Shown here piece by piece: positions 1-8,699 of a DNA stretch of 52,424 nucleotides. Position numbers and translations under genes: made by a program. Numbering within the stretch: the stretch's first letter is position 1; every line of letters begins with the position of its first letter. The stretch comes from Kumtagia ephedrae (GTDB lineage: Bacteria; Pseudomonadota; Alphaproteobacteria; Rhizobiales; Rhizobiaceae): NCBI RefSeq assembly GCF_003012745.1, contig NZ_PXYK01000037.1:1-52424 (forward strand), in the 5' to 3' direction. Below the pieces are notes generated by a model. That model did not search any database. It was not told the DNA's origin and saw only the letters and a list, made by a program, of their open reading frames with translations.

Positions 1-7
1 ATGCAAA

Positions 8-82
8 GCGCATGCCCCGTCCCTTTCTGAGTCTCGACAACCAGAAGGTAGACGGAAAATCCCCGTCTCTCGGGGCATGCGC
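8..82. repeat. Inverted repeat with 12-bp arms
   Basis: The arms GCGCATGCCCCG (8-19) and CGGGGCATGCGC (71-82) are perfect reverse complements around a 51-bp centre, which itself holds a small GACGG/CCGTC hairpin. No gene is visible between position 1 and the MgtC-family start at 327. This looks like the end of an intergenic palindromic element, possibly the 3' side of a gene lying outside the window. Its function is unknown. Confidence 0.5.
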
Positions 83-120
83 CTGCGGCATTTCGATTCA
101 CCAATAACTTTCCCCGGACA

Positions 121-165
121 GCCCTGCCCTTGAGGGGAGGGGTTAGGGGTGGGGGTGATTCCGTA
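121..165. repeat. Remnant of family A palindromic repeat (right arm only)
   Basis: The stretch has the GAGGGGAGGGGTTAGGGG core and the GTGGGGGT end seen in the right arms of the complete family A elements near 35.2, 36.6, 40.5 and 50.4 kb. Its left arm and the outer GCGATTGCCC end are missing or degenerate. The rest of the 1-326 gap shows no ORF with coding character. Confidence 0.6.
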
Positions 166-326
166 TGTGTTGTCCTATTCTTTGCGGTAGGTTCGATCGC
201 GCGTCGCCGGGCAGCCAGTCTTGTGTCATGTGCGCCCCCTTCCGATCTTGAAGCTCATGCGGCTCAGCCGTCCATCGGAACCCCCTGCCACCGCCGGCGT
301 TATCGCGCACCGGACCTGGGGGTTTC

Positions 327-926
327 ATGGAACAGCTCGTCGAGGAATTCGGCCATCCCACCTACACGCCCTTCACCGTGATCATGGCGCGGCTGCTGCT
401 CGCAGCCGGCTTCGGTGCAGCGATCGGCTTCGAGCGCGAATGGCGCAACCGGCCGGCGGGCTTGCGCACGCACATCCTCGTCTGCGTCGCGGCGGCGACC
501 TTCGCCATCCTGACCATCGAGATCATCCATGCGCCGATGTTCACCACCGACACGCTGGGCGATGCGGTCAAGGTCGACCCGATCCGCGTGGTCGAGGCGG
601 TAACCGCCGGGGTCGCCTTCCTGGCGGCCGGTGTGGTCATCTTTACGCGCGGCGAGGTGCACGGGCTGACGACCGGCGCCGGCATGTGGCTGGCCGGCGC
701 TATCGGCGTCGCCTGCGGCCTCGGGCTCTGGCAGGTCGCGCTGTTCTCGACGCTGCTGGCACTTGCGGTGCTCGTGCTTCTCTATGCTTTCGAGCGCAGC
801 ATGGACCTGAACCAGGGCGAGGACTTCGAGCGGCCGGAGGAGGACGGCAAGAAGCCGGCGCGCGCCGTCGAGAACAAGCGCGACGACCCCAGCCGCGTCC
901 AGCCGCACGACCGGCGGAAGGATTAG
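327..926 (+). CDS. MgtC/SapB family membrane protein
   Basis: The 199-residue product carries the MgtC-family N-terminal signature: an R-L-L-L-A helix leading into G-x-x-I-G-F-E-R-E-W, then R-P-A-G-L-R-T-H-I-L-V, within residues of about 10-55. Hydrophobic helices follow to about residue 155, then a charged Lys/Arg/Glu-rich cytoplasmic tail of about 40 residues. MgtC proteins are inner-membrane proteins linked in other bacteria to growth in low magnesium and to modulation of the F-type ATPase; the role of this homologue is not known. The ATG follows a G-rich stretch that can serve as a weak ribosome-binding site. It stands alone, upstream of leuC on the same strand. Family assignment is firm, function is not. 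Confidence 0.85.
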   Translation: MEQLVEEFGHPTYTPFTVIMARLLLAAGFGAAIGFEREWRNRPAGLRTHILVCVAAATFAILTIEIIHAPMFTTDTLGDAVKVDPIRVVEAVTAGVAFLAAGVVIFTRGEVHGLTTGAGMWLAGAIGVACGLGLWQVALFSTLLALAVLVLLYAFERSMDLNQGEDFERPEEDGKKPARAVENKRDDPSRVQPHDRRKD

Positions 927-981
927 CAGACGCCCGACAGCCGCCCGCGCGCCGCAATTGCCGCCGGCCCAAAAGCTTGAT

Positions 982-1110
982 ATGAGCGGCGGCATGGAAG
1001 AGCTGTTCGGGGATCCGAGCTACAAGGGCTTCGTGCTGCAGGACAAGAAGCGCCTGCCGGCACGGTTCTTCGCGCGCATCTCGGGCGCGCTGCTTGCCCG
1101 ACTCGGCTGA
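982..1110 (+). CDS. Possible small protein, 42 residues
   Basis: A short ORF starting [12 protein letters not shown] and ending [12 protein letters not shown] lies between the MgtC-family gene and leuC. The composition is plausible for a real protein, with a basic middle and an amphipathic C-terminal helix, and codon use resembles the neighbours. There is no clear Shine-Dalgarno sequence before the ATG and I do not recognise a family. It may be real or chance. Confidence 0.3.
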   Translation: MSGGMEELFGDPSYKGFVLQDKKRLPARFFARISGALLARLG

Positions 1111-1175
1111 CACCGAGACGTCTCCGGCCGCGGCCGGCCCTCCATAGCTTTTCCCAGATCGACGGATTTACGCAA

Positions 1176-2585
1176 ATGAGCGCACCGCGCACCCTCTACG
1201 ACAAGATCTTCGACGACCATGTGGTCGACCGCCAGGACGACGGCACCTGCCTGCTCTACATCGACCGCCACCTCGTGCACGAGGTCACCAGCCCGCAGGC
1301 CTTCGAGGGCCTGCGCATGACCGGGCGCACGGTGCGACATCCCGAGAAGACGCTCGCCGTCGTCGACCACAACGTGCCGACCTCGCCCGACCGCAAGCAC
1401 GGCATCAAGAACGAGGAAAGCCGCATCCAGGTCGAGGCGCTGGCGAAGAACGCCGCCGATTTCGGCGTCGAATATTATTCCGAGAACGACGTCCGCCAGG
1501 GCATCGTCCACATCGTCGGTCCCGAGCAGGGTTTCACGCTGCCCGGCATGACCATCGTGTGCGGCGACAGCCATACGTCCACGCATGGCGCCTTCGGTGC
1601 GCTGGCGCACGGCATCGGCACGTCGGAGGTCGAGCATGTGCTCGCCACCCAGACGCTGATCCAGAAGAAGGCCAAGAACATGCTGGTGCGCGTCGACGGC
1701 CAGCTGCCGGAGGGCGTCACCGCCAAGGACATCATACTCGCCATCATCGGCGAGATCGGCACGGCCGGCGGCACCGGCTATGTCATCGAATATGCCGGCG
1801 AGGCAATCCGCGCGCTGTCGATGGAAGGCCGCATGACCATCTGCAACATGTCGATCGAGGGCGGCGCCCGCGCCGGCCTGATCGCGCCGGACGAGACGAC
1901 CTTCGCCTACGTCGAAGGCAAGCCCCGCGCGCCCAAGGGCGCGGCCTGGGACCAGGCGCTGGCCTACTGGAAGACGCTGCACACCGACGAGGGCGCGCAT
2001 TTCGACAAGGTGGTAGTGCTCGACGCGGCGAAGCTGCCGCCGATCGTCACCTGGGGCTCCTCGCCGGAGGATGTCGCCTCGGTGCTCGGCGTGGTGCCGA
2101 ACCCGGACGAGATCGCGGACGAGAACAAGCGCAACTCCAAGAAGCGCGCGCTCGACTATATGGGCCTGACGCCGGGCACGAAGATCACCGACATTCCGCT
2201 CGACCGGGTCTTCATCGGCTCCTGCACCAACGGCCGCATCGAGGATCTGCGCGCCGTCGCCAAGGTGGTCGACGGCAGGAAGGTCGCGCCCACGGTCAAC
2301 GCCATGATCGTGCCAGGCTCGGGCCTGGTGAAGGAGCAGGCGGAAGCCGAAGGCCTCGACAAGATCTTCAAGGAAGCCGGCTTCGACTGGCGCGAGCCGG
2401 GCTGCTCCATGTGCCTTGCCATGAACGACGACCGGCTGAAGCCGCACGAGCGCTGCGCCTCCACCTCGAACCGCAATTTCGAGGGCCGCCAGGGCTTCAA
2501 GGGCCGCACCCACCTGGTTTCGCCGGCGATGGCGGCGGCGGCGGCCATCGCCGGCCGCTTCGTCGACATCCGCGATTGGCGGTGA
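1176..2585 (+). CDS. leuC: 3-isopropylmalate dehydratase large subunit
   Basis: This is the aconitase-superfamily subunit that, with LeuD, isomerises 2-isopropylmalate to 3-isopropylmalate in leucine synthesis in the cytoplasm. The 469-residue length matches the family. The three cysteines that hold the [4Fe-4S] cluster are visible as Cys350 (in GSCTNGR), Cys410 and Cys413 (in PGCSMC). The N-terminal half has the aconitase signatures [12 protein letters not shown] and [10 protein letters not shown]. The ATG is well placed for the conserved N-terminus [17 protein letters not shown], although the ribosome-binding site is weak. leuD is not adjacent, as in many Rhizobiales where leuC and leuD are split. 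Confidence 0.97.
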   Translation: MSAPRTLYDKIFDDHVVDRQDDGTCLLYIDRHLVHEVTSPQAFEGLRMTGRTVRHPEKTLAVVDHNVPTSPDRKHGIKNEESRIQVEALAKNAADFGVEYYSENDVRQGIVHIVGPEQGFTLPGMTIVCGDSHTSTHGAFGALAHGIGTSEVEHVLATQTLIQKKAKNMLVRVDGQLPEGVTAKDIILAIIGEIGTAGGTGYVIEYAGEAIRALSMEGRMTICNMSIEGGARAGLIAPDETTFAYVEGKPRAPKGAAWDQALAYWKTLHTDEGAHFDKVVVLDAAKLPPIVTWGSSPEDVASVLGVVPNPDEIADENKRNSKKRALDYMGLTPGTKITDIPLDRVFIGSCTNGRIEDLRAVAKVVDGRKVAPTVNAMIVPGSGLVKEQAEAEGLDKIFKEAGFDWREPGCSMCLAMNDDRLKPHERCASTSNRNFEGRQGFKGRTHLVSPAMAAAAAIAGRFVDIRDWR

Positions 2586-2591
2586 TCCTGG

Positions 2592-2619
2592 GAGGCGGCG
2601 CCCGAGGAGGCGCCGCCTC
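2592..2619 (+). terminator. Hairpin after leuC
   Basis: An 11-bp perfect GC-rich stem (GAGGCGGCGCC / GGCGCCGCCTC) closes a 6-nt loop starting 6 bp after the leuC stop. There is no strong T tract, so it may be a weak intrinsic terminator or an mRNA-stabilising hairpin. Confidence 0.55.
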
Positions 2620-2735
2620 TCCTGTCCAACCCGACCCGCTTTCCACAACCCTAGGGTAGGCGAAGCGACGGCTTAACCTCTTCTTTGCCGCTCTCTTCTA
2701 AGGTCTTCCCTTGCGGAATCCTCATCGGAGCGGCG

Positions 2736-3947
2736 TTGGACCAGGGACTTTTCATCTCTCTGATCAACCCGGCGCTGTCGGCAGTCCTGTCGACCGCGTT
2801 CCTCGTGCTGTGGCTGGTGCGGCGCGAGCGTCGCTACGTGCTGCAGTTTTCCGTCAGCTACGGGCTCATCGCCTTCGGCTTCGTCTTGCAGGGCTTTCAG
2901 ATGGGCCTGGGATTCGAGCTGTCAAAGCTCGTCTCCAACGTCCTGTTCTTCGTCGCGGTGATTCTGTTCATCGGCGCCGTCGTCGCCCGGCAGGGGTTGC
3001 GGGTACCGTACGTTTCGCTGCTCGCGTCTTCCGTTGCCGGGATGGCCGTCTTCGCCTGGTTCCTCCTCGTCGAACCCGACTTCGTCATTCGTGTCTTTGC
3101 CGTCAACGGCGCCCTGGGGGTCATGTGCGTGGCCGGAGTGTTGAGACTGCGCCAGGCGGTCAACCCCGCGCCGATCGACCGGCTGCTGCTGTGGCTGGCG
3201 GGGCTGCGGGCGCTCGATTTCTTCCTCCGCCCCGCCGCGGTGGCGCTGTTCGATCCCGGCACGGTCGGGCAGGTCTCCTTCACCACTTCGGCCTATTGGC
3301 TGACCACCAGCCTGTCGGTAATCGTGTCGTCGCTGGCGATCGCGCTGACGCTGCTTACCGCCGTCGCCATCGACATCATGCAGGAGCTTCGGACGGAATC
3401 GCGGACCGATGCGCTGTCGGGACTGCTGAACCGCCGCGGCCTGGCGGAGAAGGCGAAACCGTTCTTCGAGCCGGCAAGGTCCGGCGGGGTGCCGCTCGGA
3501 CTGGTGCTCGCCGACCTGGACCGCTTCAAGGCCGTCAACGACACCCATGGCCACGCCACCGGCGATGCGGTCATCGTCGCCTTCGCCGAGTTGCTGAAGC
3601 AGGCCGGGGCCGGACGGGCCGCCGTGGCACGCACGGGCGGCGAGGAGTTCGCCATCCTGATGCCCTATTGCGACCTCGCCGCGGCCCGCCTGCTGGCGGA
3701 GGGCCTTCGTGCCGCCCTGTCCGGCGGAGCGCTGGACGGAGTAAAGCCGGGCCTGGGTCGCATCACCTGCAGCTTCGGCGTCACCGCGCGGGCCGGCGAC
3801 GAGAGTTTCGACATGCTGCTCGAGCGCGCCGACGCCGCGCTGCTGCAGGCCAAGCGGGCGGGCCGCGACAGGGTCCGGGTCGCCTACCTGCATCCCGAAT
3901 TCACCACCCCGGAGACATTTCAATCCCCAGTGGGGCGAGCGGGATGA
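2736..3947 (+). CDS. Membrane-anchored diguanylate cyclase (GGDEF), first of a tandem pair
   Basis: Six or so hydrophobic helices fill residues of about 8-215, followed by a GGDEF domain that would make cyclic di-GMP from GTP on the cytoplasmic side. The signature is GGEEF at residues 301-305, preceded by the D-x-D-R-F-K-x-V-N-D metal/substrate motif. The RxxD inhibitory site that normally ends six residues before the signature is absent. The frame has no ATG at its N-terminus. I chose TTG at 2736 because GGAG lies 5 nt upstream and the predicted N-terminus then matches that of the downstream paralogue; a further TTG at 2685 is possible. Architecture and position match the gene at 4098, so the two are probably duplicates that diverged. 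Signal sensed by the membrane part is unknown. Confidence 0.88.
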   Translation: MDQGLFISLINPALSAVLSTAFLVLWLVRRERRYVLQFSVSYGLIAFGFVLQGFQMGLGFELSKLVSNVLFFVAVILFIGAVVARQGLRVPYVSLLASSVAGMAVFAWFLLVEPDFVIRVFAVNGALGVMCVAGVLRLRQAVNPAPIDRLLLWLAGLRALDFFLRPAAVALFDPGTVGQVSFTTSAYWLTTSLSVIVSSLAIALTLLTAVAIDIMQELRTESRTDALSGLLNRRGLAEKAKPFFEPARSGGVPLGLVLADLDRFKAVNDTHGHATGDAVIVAFAELLKQAGAGRAAVARTGGEEFAILMPYCDLAAARLLAEGLRAALSGGALDGVKPGLGRITCSFGVTARAGDESFDMLLERADAALLQAKRAGRDRVRVAYLHPEFTTPETFQSPVGRAG

Positions 3948-4097
3948 GCGGCGTCGCATTCGGCGCGCCTGGGCCGCGAACGACCGGCAACCACCGTGGT
4001 TTCGGGGATGCCACGCCTCGTCGCCCGTTTACGTCCTGTTACGCCGATCGTGCCTTTATGCGGAGGCAATGGCGGGACAGCATCTGGCTTAGATAGG

Positions 4098-5291
4098 ATG
4101 AGCGGAGCGGGCTTCATTCTTGCGATCAACTTCGTCGTGGCGGGCCTGTTCGCCGCGTCGTTCCTTGCCGTCGCGCTCTACGATACACACCCGGCGGCGC
4201 CACGCTGGTTCGCCTTCGGCTACATGCTTGGCGCGCTTTATTTCGGCATCGAGTTCGCCATCTTCATGCTTGCCGGCGGCAGCATCGTGGCGGTTCTCTC
4301 CTTCTCGGTGGCGCTGGCCAGCTTTGCCCTGTTCAATGTCGGGCTGGCGCACAAATACAGGATCGCCGTCCCATGGCGGCTGATGGCCGTGGTGTTCCTG
4401 CTGTCGGTCGTGGCCTGTGCCGCCATCCAGGGCATGCCGCGCGGCTCGATCCTGCGCATGTTCGTCTATCAGGCACCCTATTTCGTCATGCAGGCGATCG
4501 GCGTCTGGATCATCCATCGATCGTCCGCGCGCGCCTGGCTGGACAGGGTGCTCGAGGTCGCGCTGGCGGCCAGCGCGCTGCACTTTCTCGCCAAGCCGCT
4601 CCTCATGCAGCTTGCCGGCGGCACCGGCGCGAGCGTCGGCGACTATCTCAAGACCGACTACGCCATGATCTCGCAGAGCCTCGGCGCCATCTTCGGCATC
4701 GGCGTCGCTTTGCTCGCCTTGATCATCCTGGTCCGCGACATCCTGGCTGAAGTCACCGCCAAATCGGAGATGGACACGCTTTCGGGCCTGCTCAACCGCC
4801 GCGGCTTCGAACGGCTTGCGGCGCTCTCGCTGGAGCACGCGAGCCGCCAGGGCATGCCCGTCGCGCTGGTGATTGCCGACCTCGACCACTTCAAGGTGGT
4901 CAACGACACCTACGGCCACGCCAGCGGCGACCGCGCCATCCAGGCTTTCGCCAGCTTCCTGCAGAGCGCGACGGGAACGGGGCACATCGCCGCGCGGCTG
5001 GGCGGCGAGGAATTCGCCATCGTCCTGCCGGGCGCCAATCTGGTCGCGGCGCGCCTGCTGGCGGAAGGCGCGCGCAGCGCCTTTTCCGCCTTGCCGATCG
5101 GCGGCCTGCCGGCCGCCGCGCGGGTCACCGCCAGCTTCGGCGTCGCCGAACTGCTGCCCTCCGAAGGCTTGTCGTCGCTGATGGCAAGGGCCGACGAAGC
5201 GCTCTACGCGGCCAAGAAGGCCGGCCGCGACTGCGTGCGCGTGGCGCGGCTGGCGACGATCGAACCGACCCGCGGCCTGCAGACCGGCTGA
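4098..5291 (+). CDS. Membrane-anchored diguanylate cyclase (GGDEF), second of a tandem pair
   Basis: The 397-residue product has the same layout as its upstream neighbour: hydrophobic helices over residues of about 5-215, then a GGDEF domain with GGEEF at 302-306 and the D-L-D-H-F-K-V-V-N-D motif. It too lacks the RxxD inhibitory site. It should synthesise cyclic di-GMP at the inner membrane in response to an unknown input. The ATG at 4098 is preferred over an in-frame GTG at 3996 because it gives an N-terminus that enters the first membrane helix directly, as in the paralogue. About 150 bp separate it from the first copy, enough for its own promoter. It converges on the minus-strand protease gene with only 7 bp between. 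Confidence 0.9.
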   Translation: MSGAGFILAINFVVAGLFAASFLAVALYDTHPAAPRWFAFGYMLGALYFGIEFAIFMLAGGSIVAVLSFSVALASFALFNVGLAHKYRIAVPWRLMAVVFLLSVVACAAIQGMPRGSILRMFVYQAPYFVMQAIGVWIIHRSSARAWLDRVLEVALAASALHFLAKPLLMQLAGGTGASVGDYLKTDYAMISQSLGAIFGIGVALLALIILVRDILAEVTAKSEMDTLSGLLNRRGFERLAALSLEHASRQGMPVALVIADLDHFKVVNDTYGHASGDRAIQAFASFLQSATGTGHIAARLGGEEFAIVLPGANLVAARLLAEGARSAFSALPIGGLPAAARVTASFGVAELLPSEGLSSLMARADEALYAAKKAGRDCVRVARLATIEPTRGLQTG

Positions 5292-5298
5292 CCGACCG

Positions 5299-6144
5299 CT
5301 ACTTCTTCTTTGCGATTTTCCGTGCTTCCGTGACCAGCCGGTAGCCCGTCATCTCCTCAGGCGAGAAATAATAGAGGGCGCGCGGCGGCGTATCGAGCGC
5401 GTGCAGCCAGAGCGCGGGATCGACGCCCATTGCCGCGAGGTGGCGCGAGATGCGCGCTGTGGTCATCTGGGCGTCGGCCATGACCTGCGCCGGTTCGGCC
5501 GCCGACGCGGTCGCCGCGTAGAACTGGTGGACGCCGATCGCCGCCTTGCTTCCCGCCGCGCGGTGCTCGCCACCCGCCAGCACCAGCGGGCAGGAGGAGG
5601 CGCAGAGCGCGCCGTCGGCGACCTCGGTATCCAGCCCCCGCTCGCGCACCAGCCGCGCCATCGCCATGGCGTCCTCGAGCGCGCCGCCCGGCGAATTGAG
5701 CGACACCGTCTTCACATATTCGCCGCGCGCCGCGATCTCGGCGGCGAAGCGGTCGGCCGTGCCGGCGACGATGCTGCCTTGCGCCTCCAGCCGGCCGCCG
5801 GCCTGCAGCGTGAAGGCCATCGGTTCGCCGAGACGGCCCGGATCGGCGGTCACGAACGGACGCGGGTCGGTCGCCGGCGCCGGGATGCCGACCTCGACCG
5901 CTGGCGGCAGCACCGGTTCCGCCATGGAAGGCTCGGCGCTCTCGGCGAAGGACCAGCCGTTGCGCTCTGCAAGGTCGTGCAGGTCGAGCGCCAGCACGCT
6001 GATGGTACCGATCAGCAGGCCGCGAAACGCCCAGCGCAACACCTCGCCGTCGTCGAAGCGGGAGAGATAGCGGACGATCGGGTTCGGCCGCGGTACCGCA
6101 TCGTCGGGCAGACGGTTTTGCGCACGTTCGACCGGCATCGTCAT
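5299..6144 (-). CDS. Membrane-anchored ClpP-fold (COG3904-like) putative protease
   Basis: One hydrophobic helix at residues of about 38-58 anchors the protein. A proline-rich linker follows, then a ClpP/crotonase-fold domain from about 115 to 275. The fold is recognised from S-L-N-S-P-G-G (148-154) and from C-A-S-S-C (181-185), where Ser183 aligns with the usual nucleophile of this periplasmic family. G-V-H-Q-F (204-208) supplies a likely catalytic His206. The substrate is unknown. The ATG overlaps the stop of the upstream membrane-protein gene (ATGA), so the two are translated together. Family assignment is by motif only; peptidase activity is inferred. Confidence 0.75.
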   Translation of the reverse strand: MTMPVERAQNRLPDDAVPRPNPIVRYLSRFDDGEVLRWAFRGLLIGTISVLALDLHDLAERNGWSFAESAEPSMAEPVLPPAVEVGIPAPATDPRPFVTADPGRLGEPMAFTLQAGGRLEAQGSIVAGTADRFAAEIAARGEYVKTVSLNSPGGALEDAMAMARLVRERGLDTEVADGALCASSCPLVLAGGEHRAAGSKAAIGVHQFYAATASAAEPAQVMADAQMTTARISRHLAAMGVDPALWLHALDTPPRALYYFSPEEMTGYRLVTEARKIAKKK

Positions 6145-7505
6145 GGGTCGACCCGCTTGCGTTCGGAGAGCGACGACAGCGGCGTCACGTTCTCGGCGGC
6201 GATCGGCCTTGCCGCCACGTCCGGCCGCGGCTGGACGTCCGCGGCCGCCGGTTCCGCCACAGGCGGGTGGACCGGAGCAGGTTCCGGCGTCGGCGTCTCC
6301 ACCTCGACCGGGCGGGCGCGGGCCTGCAACAGGTCGTTGTATCTCAGCGAGCGCAGCATGTCGCCGGCGGTGATCCGGTCGGCTTCCTCCATGTCGTCCT
6401 CGCCGCGGCGCATGACGCCGTGCACCACCATCATGATGCCGACCAGCACGGCCGGCAGCAGGTCGATCGAGATGGCGCCGGCCCAGCTCGGGATGAAGTC
6501 GCCGGCATAGCGCAGCACCGCTTCCGCCGAGGTCAGCGGCACGTAGCGCCGCTCCGGCACCTTCGGCTGGTTGAGGATCTCGGCGGCCGCGTCCGACAGC
6601 GCCTTGGACTGCGCGGCCACCGAGCCGCGGATGGTCGCCATCACCTGGTCCTGCCTGCCGGCAAGATCCGGCGACGTGCCGTCGGCGACCGGCGCGATGA
6701 AGCCGACCGACAGGTCGGCGGCGGCGCGGCTGACAGAGGCGGCGATGGAGGTCTGCTCGAGCGAGGCGATGACGCCGGACAACGCCACCGATTCGGCAGC
6801 GAACTTGTCGGAGCGCTGCTCGATCGCGCCCGGCGCCGACACCAGGCCGCGCATCGTGGCGAGATGTTTCTGGCCCTGCTCGAAGGCGTTCTGGATCGGC
6901 TCGCGCGACGCCTGGATGGTCGTCTCCAGCTCCTTCATCTGCGCCGACATCTGGCTGAGCAGCTGCACGACGCTGCCCGAGCCGGAGGTGCCGGTAAGCG
7001 CGCCGGAATTCTGCTCGTCGGCGGCCAGCCGGGCGAAGCGCTCGCCGGCGCGCTGGATGTCGGGCAGCAGCGACAGCGTGCCCAGCGCGTTGCCGTGCGC
7101 CTGGTCGAGGTCGGCGGTGTAGTCCTCGAGCGTCAGCGCCAGGTGCTGCTCGACCGCCGCCGAGCCGGCAAGCGCTGCGGCATTGAGCCAGGACGACATG
7201 GCGATGATCATCGCCGAGCCGACGCCCATGATGGCGAGCAGCGCCAGGCGCGAGCCGCCGTCGCGCATCTCCGGCAGGAAGCGGATGAGATAGGTCCAGA
7301 AGCCGTACATGGCGACCGACACGGAGGCCGAGTAGATCACCGCGGCGAAGAAGACCACGGTGGCGGAGCCGTCGAGCAGGCTGCGCACGCCGAGATAGGT
7401 GTAGACGCCGCTCGCCAGCGCCAGGGTGGCGAGCACGAAGCGCGTCATGGTTTCGAGGCCGGCGATATGGTCCTTCAGCCGGCGGGACTGGGCTGCGTGG
7501 CTCAT
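6141..7505 (-). CDS. Membrane protein with long helical extracytoplasmic region, coupled to ClpP-fold protease
   Basis: I do not recognise a named family. Three membrane helices are visible at about 22-42, 48-77 and 86-106. A roughly 230-residue region rich in Ala, Gln, Glu and Ser follows (110-335) with coiled-coil character and no cysteines, then a fourth helix at about 342-364 and a Pro/Val-rich C-terminal tail. The middle resembles the sensing region of a chemoreceptor in composition, but no signalling domain follows. With the fourth helix at the end of the long loop, the loop should face the periplasm. The 4-bp overlap with the ClpP-fold protease gene suggests that the two proteins work as a complex. 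Confidence 0.72.
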   Translation of the reverse strand: MSHAAQSRRLKDHIAGLETMTRFVLATLALASGVYTYLGVRSLLDGSATVVFFAAVIYSASVSVAMYGFWTYLIRFLPEMRDGGSRLALLAIMGVGSAMIIAMSSWLNAAALAGSAAVEQHLALTLEDYTADLDQAHGNALGTLSLLPDIQRAGERFARLAADEQNSGALTGTSGSGSVVQLLSQMSAQMKELETTIQASREPIQNAFEQGQKHLATMRGLVSAPGAIEQRSDKFAAESVALSGVIASLEQTSIAASVSRAAADLSVGFIAPVADGTSPDLAGRQDQVMATIRGSVAAQSKALSDAAAEILNQPKVPERRYVPLTSAEAVLRYAGDFIPSWAGAISIDLLPAVLVGIMMVVHGVMRRGEDDMEEADRITAGDMLRSLRYNDLLQARARPVEVETPTPEPAPVHPPVAEPAAADVQPRPDVAARPIAAENVTPLSSLSERKRVDP

Positions 7506-7584
7506 CGATGGTTAACCGTTCCTAAACGCCTGCGTGCGGAGCTTGGCCGGACAAAGATGACCGAAAGAGGGCCGACGCGCCGCC

Positions 7585-7962
7585 TCAGCGGCAGGGCCCT
7601 CCCTGCAGCGGGATCTCGCCCTGGTCGAAGCCGTACATGTAGCTGCGGCCCTTCACCAGCACCGGCGGGCGGTAGCATCCGGCCAGTGCGGCGCCGTTGT
7701 TCACATCGTCGGAATAGGCGCCATCCTCGTCGGCATATGCGACCTCGGGCTGACCCGCGCCGACATAGCTGGCCAGCCGCTCGGCCTCGTGGCCTTCGCC
7801 GACGAGGATGCGCTTATAGCCGGCGGCGCTCTCGATCACCAGATTGCCGAAACTGTCGGCATAGACCCTGTCGCGCTCCCACGCGGGGGCGGGCGCGACC
7901 ACCGCAAGCGCCAGCGCCGCGCTCATCGCGGCTCCGGCCAGCTTATATCCGAGACGCATCAT
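7585..7962 (-). CDS. Small secreted protein of unknown function
   Basis: The 125-residue product begins with a typical Sec signal peptide (basic start, hydrophobic core, A-P-A-P-A-W-E cleavage region near residue 28). The mature part of about 95 residues contains two cysteines (in AGCYRPP and GGPCR) that could form a disulphide in the periplasm. A GGGAG ribosome-binding site precedes two adjacent ATG codons (7962 and 7959); the second has better spacing. I do not recognise the family. It lies 79 bp upstream of the membrane-protein gene on the same strand and may share its transcript. Confidence 0.7.
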   Translation of the reverse strand: MMRLGYKLAGAAMSAALALAVVAPAPAWERDRVYADSFGNLVIESAAGYKRILVGEGHEAERLASYVGAGQPEVAYADEDGAYSDDVNNGAALAGCYRPPVLVKGRSYMYGFDQGEIPLQGGPCR

Positions 7963-8180
7963 GCTCTCCCTGGTTCGAGGACAGTCCTCCTCGATTCGCA
8001 GAGTTAACGCTTTCTTAACCTTTGTTAAGAGGTCGGCGGCGTCGCCGCCCGCCTATCGATGAACATGGTTAACGTCGGCGCGCGAGGCGGATAAGCGGAC
8101 GCAGCGTCAGCTTAACCGATTGAACCCCCGATTGCTCATTCTCTATGACTAAAGCAATGCAGGAAAAGGGTTTTTTGGCT

Positions 8181-8208
8181 TTGACGCACTGCAAAAAACG
8201 CATTAAGT
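8181..8208 (+). promoter_or_regulatory. Candidate promoter of the sdh operon
   Basis: TTGACG at 8181-8186 is separated by 16 bp from TTAAGT at 8203-8208, in an AT-richer patch of the 321-bp gap (7963-8283) between the divergent secreted-protein gene and sdhC. The spacing and the -35 hexamer fit a housekeeping promoter; the -10 is weak. The gap also has several GTTAA boxes (near 8002, 8014 and 8070) on the side of the divergent gene. No other gene is visible in it. Confidence 0.35.
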
Positions 8209-8283
8209 ACGCACTGCCTCGGTCGCGCCTGCGACGGTCCCTGCCGTTGCCGCGATTGGATCGGCGACGAATACGGGGAAGCC

Positions 8284-8694
8284 ATGAGCCCAGCACCAGC
8301 CACCCGCCAGGCGCCGCGCGCGCGGCCGCTGTCGCCGCATCTCACCGTCTACCGCTGGCAGATCACCATGACGATGTCGATCCTGCACCGGGTGACCGGC
8401 GGCGCGCTCTATGTCGGCACGCTGCTGGTCGCCTGGTGGCTGATCGCGCTCGCCACCTCGGAGCGGCAGTTCGCAATCGTGCACGGCATCGTCGGCTCCT
8501 GGTTCGGGCTGCTGGTGCTGTTCGGTTACACCTGGGCGCTGTTCCACCATCTGCTTGGCGGCGTGCGCCACTTCATCTGGGACACCGGCGCGGGGCTGGA
8601 GAAGCACACCGCCTCGATGCTTGCCTGGGCGACGCTGGCGGGCTCGGTGCTGCTCACCGTGCTCGTCTGGCTCGCCTATTTCCTGATCGGGTGA
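8284..8694 (+). CDS. sdhC: Succinate dehydrogenase cytochrome b556 subunit
   Basis: This is one of the two membrane anchors of complex II. It binds haem b and, with SdhD, forms the ubiquinone site that takes electrons from SdhB. The family signature R-P-L-S-P-H-L-T-V-Y-R-W near residue 15 and S-I-L-H-R-V-T-G near 32 are present. Three membrane helices follow, and the haem-ligand histidine lies in F-H-H-L-L-G-G-V-R-H-F near residue 80. Length (136) is normal. GGGGA precedes the ATG. The gene opens the operon, and sdhD begins 5 bp after its stop. Confidence 0.96.
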   Translation: MSPAPATRQAPRARPLSPHLTVYRWQITMTMSILHRVTGGALYVGTLLVAWWLIALATSERQFAIVHGIVGSWFGLLVLFGYTWALFHHLLGGVRHFIWDTGAGLEKHTASMLAWATLAGSVLLTVLVWLAYFLIG

Positions 8695-8699
8695 TCGAC

